A stretch of 64,000 nucleotides of DNA, from contig OX155973.1 of the NCBI GenBank assembly GCA_944548615.1, positions 23,027,386 through 23,091,385 of the forward strand. The letters run 5' to 3'. The notes beneath the pieces are model-generated. The model searched no databases. It was not told the DNA's origin and worked only from the letters and a program-made list of their open reading frames with translations. The translations under genes were made by a program, and so were the position numbers. Below, piece after piece: positions 20,531 through 64,000 of the stretch. Origin of the DNA: Micropterix aruncella (lineage: Eukaryota > Arthropoda > Insecta > Lepidoptera > Micropterigidae). Positions within the stretch are counted from its first letter, which is position 1. The number at the start of each line of letters is the position of its first letter.

Positions 20531-21140
20531 AATACTAATGACAATGATACGTTGTCGTCGATGTTCTTAAAATGCTGAAAATTGAAAAAAAAAAATTATG
20601 AGCCTATTTTATTAATGTAATTTTAAATCAAATACCAACGAATCTATGTAGTATAAATATTGTACAATTATTATTATAGTAATAGATGAGTATTGTATGA
20701 CGAATTCGTTGCTTAACAATGACTGTTATTATACTTAGATATGTAATTAAGCTTAGATACTTGAATACGTCTATTTCAAAAGTACACTCTACATACCGTT
20801 AAAATAGTACCTATTTAATTTTATATCATATTGTTAAAAATCAGACCGACGACAACGTACATGTACCTACATTGTAATCGGTATAAACAAAGTATACTTT
20901 TTTTGAAAAATAATAAATACATATTTAATAAATACATAAATAAATTAATATGGGATAAATGAACTTAAATGATTAAAATGACAAATGATACAATGATACG
21001 TTGTCGTTGATGTTCTTAAAATGCTGAAAATTGCAAGTTATAATATGAGCCGATTTTACTAACGTTATTTCTAATCAAATAACAACGAATTATGTAGTAT
21101 AAATATTGTACAATTATAGTAGATGAGTATTGTATACATT
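20531..21140. repeat. Tandem-type repeat array (units a-b-a)
   Basis: Unit a occurs at about 20,545-20,695 and 20,985-21,140 (landmarks GTTCTTAAAATGCTGAAAAT and GTAGTATAAATATTGTACAA). Unit b occurs between them (20,695-20,900). The period is near 440 bp. Together with unit b at 19,060 it looks like an array interrupted by the RTE LINE. Confidence 0.6.
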
Positions 21141-21586
21141 TTCTAATACGTCAGACTGAATCTCTCCTGACAATTCTTTAACACGTACCCTACCTGTATA
21201 AAAGTTAATAATTATCTTCAAAAATAGACTAATGAAGTATTTTATAACGAGATTAGCATATTTTCATATTTTATTTGGAGAGTTTCTGTGTTGTCAATGT
21301 AAATATTTTCGGGGAATAAATTCCTTATTTTCTGTGTTTTGTACGTTAGATTTGTACCTTTCCGATTATATATAGCCCGGGGGGAATGAAAGAGGTTCAT
21401 TAAATTCTTGCTTGGAAATATAAAAAGCACTAAACGAGATTTTACTCTACAATTAAAGTCAATGTTGGGTTTTCAATTTTTGCAATCTATTGTCATCCAG
21501 AATTCCTAATGAACGAGTCCCTCTCAACGCATTTTACATGTATAACGCCTCGTATTTTCGAACTATTTATATAGATTAACTCCGTC
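21141..21586. other. Intergenic, nothing recognised
   Basis: AT-rich sequence without a convincing ORF or repeat end. Confidence 0.4.
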
Positions 21587-21594
21587 ATTTCAAC

Positions 21595-22519
21595 CAGCCG
21601 CGGATTTATATAAGGGCTTTTTGGGCTACAGCCCAGGGCCCCGTGCATATAAGAGGCCCAGCCCCAATTGAAAACAATTCACAAAATCGATAATATTTTA
21701 CTTATCAAAAACAGTATATGAGGAAATAATTGAGATTATGGGCAAACACATAATTAAACAAATTATAACTCTAATAAATAACGACGACACAAAGTACTAG
21801 TCCAATAGGATGGATTCAACCCCAGATCTGTCTCATAATGATCAACTTGATATTGTATTACGATACTGTTTTCGGGGGAAAATGTATGAAAAATGCGTAT
21901 TGTTCATTAAAATTACTAGTCATACTAGCTTACATTTATTTAATATTATGTTATAAAAATAAAAAGCTAAATTCACTCTTGTTTACATATGGTTAATTTA
22001 TAATGTTAGAGATGTGAGGTTGTGCAAATTGTGTGTGTGTAAATGTGTTGCTATTTTTGAAATGTTATGAGGATACATTCAGTTGCCGTTCTTCCTTTAA
22101 TAATTAACCACTGAATGAGACTTTTTTTGAGAACCGCCTGTGCCAATCCTGAAATATCAAAGTGTTTGTATACATTTTGCTTATATTAACTGCATACACA
22201 TATTCTTTATACTATATTAATGTTAGATATTGTTTTACTTAGTTTGCCTGGATAAATCATTATTTATGTTTCTAAATAACTTGTTTCGACGTTTTCTTAA
22301 GTACGTTATCTATTTTTAGTGAAGAGTAAAATGGCTTACAGTTGCTGCTTGTGTATCTGCCATATTAAATAAATAAAATATTTTATTGTCCTCTTTTTCT
22401 ATACCGTATATCATCATTATGAAAAACAGATTCTTGTCAAAATTGCAATTAGTTTATCAATTAGGCAGGCCCCTAAGTAATATTAGCACAGGGCCCCACA
22501 AACTTACGGCCCGCCCCTG
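21595..22519. mobile_element. Non-autonomous hAT element with perfect 8-bp TSD
   Basis: The right end reads inward CAGGGGCGGGCC and the left end CAGCCGCGGATT; both have GGGCCC-rich subterminal blocks ('cagggcccc'). ATTTCAAC flanks both sides (21,587-21,594 and 22,520-22,527). The 925-bp interior has no transposase coding, so it would depend on an element elsewhere. Confidence 0.88.
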
Positions 22520-22622
22520 ATTTCAACTACGCTCAACTTTCGTTTAACCCCTGGGAGGCCAAAAACGCCAATCGGTGGTTAGGGTGGTTATCAGATCGGC
22601 GTGTAGCCGTTTTGGCTGGCCT

Positions 22623-22824
<202 letters not shown>

Positions 22825-22924
22825 TAAATATATGATATACATGACTTACAAGAGTAATTATTAGGTAAAAAGAGATAATTCATAAAAACAATATGGTTTA
22901 AAAACAATTTAGGTTTGCGCTAGT

Positions 22925-23350
22925 TTTATTCAAAGTACATCCCTATTTCTGATTTTCCTAAAATCAGAGATCATGCACTGAAAATGACATCGCTTTTTGG
23001 CAGCACATAGCTATGCGAGCAGTTATTTTCTCGAATGAAAAACGTAAGTCCAAGGCAAGAACCAGAATCACCTACGTTCACATTAAGAACAGTTGCAACG
23101 ACCTCTATAGAGGCAAATATTGATAAATTAGTTAAGAGTAAACAATTTCAAGCATTATTGATTTAATTTTATTAAAATAAATTTCTATTTGTAAATTTTT
23201 GTAATAAATAACTAATGTTTATTCTTTTTCAATCACTTAAGTTTATAATGAATTGTTTTCTTTACCCGCCGAGCCAAAATCTAAGTATTGTCGATCCTTG
23301 AATTCAAAAAGGTTGAAGACTCTTGCTTTAAGACGTACTTAAGTATCGAC
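22925..23350 (+). pseudogene. hAT transposase C-terminal remnant
   Basis: Broken frames read FPKIRDHALKMTSLFGST, LCEQLFSRMKN and then a 'RTVATTSIEANIDKLVK' ending, the C-terminal dimerisation region of Charlie-like hAT transposases. A terminal-repeat-like 'aaaaaggttgaagactcttgc' lies near 23,308-23,335. It is degraded. It sits downstream of the SARDH stop codon, possibly within or beyond the 3' UTR. Confidence 0.65.
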
Positions 23351-23598
23351 TGAGAATATAACTGTTAGTCATTCGTTAAAGTAATGATTTGAGCTAGAGA
23401 TTTTCTAAAGGTTGAATCATTTAAAGTAGAGATTCAACCTGTGATTTATAATTCGAATTGGTTTTTAATATCTATTGCTGAATATTTGAACTTAGGAATA
23501 TGCGTTTTCTCCGAGTTATCGCAACTAGGAGTTTGGCAGCCGACGTTTTCTCTATACAGCGTGAGCTGATTGAGAAACACAATGAGCAAACCCCCGCA

Positions 23599-63730
<40,132 letters not shown>

Positions 63731-63784
63731 CTGCAAAAAATATATTATATAATATACGTAATATAACCTTTCAGCATACACTTC

Positions 63785-64000
63785 CAGACCCCAGTAACCT
63801 CGCTCGTTGGTACTATGCCGAGGATAGTTCATGTCCCCTTTGTAGCAACACCCCTTGCACAGCTAGACATATTCTAGCTGGCTGCAAGGTGGCCTTGGAT
63901 CAAGACGATACACTTACCGCCACGACAAAGTCCTTGCTGTTATTCGCGAGGTACTTAGCCTCTCAGTGGCTCGTGCCAACAAGGGTTCCACAGTATCCTC
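63785..64000 (+). pseudogene. LINE C-terminal zinc-knuckle fragment (runs off the window)
   Basis: It reads SNLARWYYAEDSSCPLCSNT, then PCTARHILAGCKVALDQ, and after a frameshift near 63,905 YTYRHDKVLAVIREVLSLSV. CPLC...H...C is the CCHC motif at the end of several LINE ORF2 proteins. It is disrupted, and its 3' part lies outside the window. Confidence 0.65.

Overview
This is eukaryotic DNA, almost certainly insect and most likely from a moth or butterfly. There are introns with standard GT/AG ends, no operons, AT-rich non-coding DNA, and a dense load of LINEs (jockey, RTE and R1-like), DNA transposons (hAT, pogo/Tigger, mariner, TTAA-flanked and Harbinger-like elements) and short interspersed repeats. 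The lepidopteran assignment rests on the repeat style and is inference.

Only two host genes are supported, both on the minus strand. (1) A three-exon gene (coding 12,629 down to 3,552, 790 codons plus stop) encodes a protein that looks like a domesticated MULE-type transposase with a SWIM zinc finger, in the style of ZSWIM1/ZSWIM3. All exon phases agree and there is no stop or frameshift. (2) The 3' part of a sarcosine dehydrogenase (SARDH) gene has ten exons between 63,730 and 23,599. They join in frame into the last 510 residues; the N-terminal, FAD-binding part lies beyond the right edge. Its introns are stuffed with transposable elements, so about 1.5 kb of coding sequence is spread over 40 kb.

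Layout. 1-3,551: repeats and a run of TTAA-flanked elements downstream of the ZSWIM-like gene. 3,552-12,629: ZSWIM-like gene, with LINE, mariner and nested hAT/TIR elements in its introns. 12,630-23,598: intergenic, with a jockey LINE broken by an unclassified repeat (family E) and by a 3,044-bp pogo/Tigger element, then an RTE LINE, a 925-bp non-autonomous hAT with a perfect 8-bp target duplication, and a (TA)n tract. 23,599-63,730: SARDH exons with TE-filled introns. 63,780-64,000: a LINE fragment in the next SARDH intron or upstream.

The main non-genic observations are: an abundant GC-rich repeat (family E, about 0.65 kb, at least 12 copies or pieces) with exactly 14-bp target duplications in two copies; an R1-like LINE inserted in one E copy with a 14-15-bp duplication; several layers of nested insertion; a 1.9-kb Harbinger-like element carrying the start of a MADF-like ORF; and an apparently exact 339-bp direct repeat sitting between two (TA)n tracts. 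No rRNA gene, functional tRNA gene, CRISPR array or bacterial-type feature was seen. Repeat families are labelled A-I here for convenience; these are not database names.
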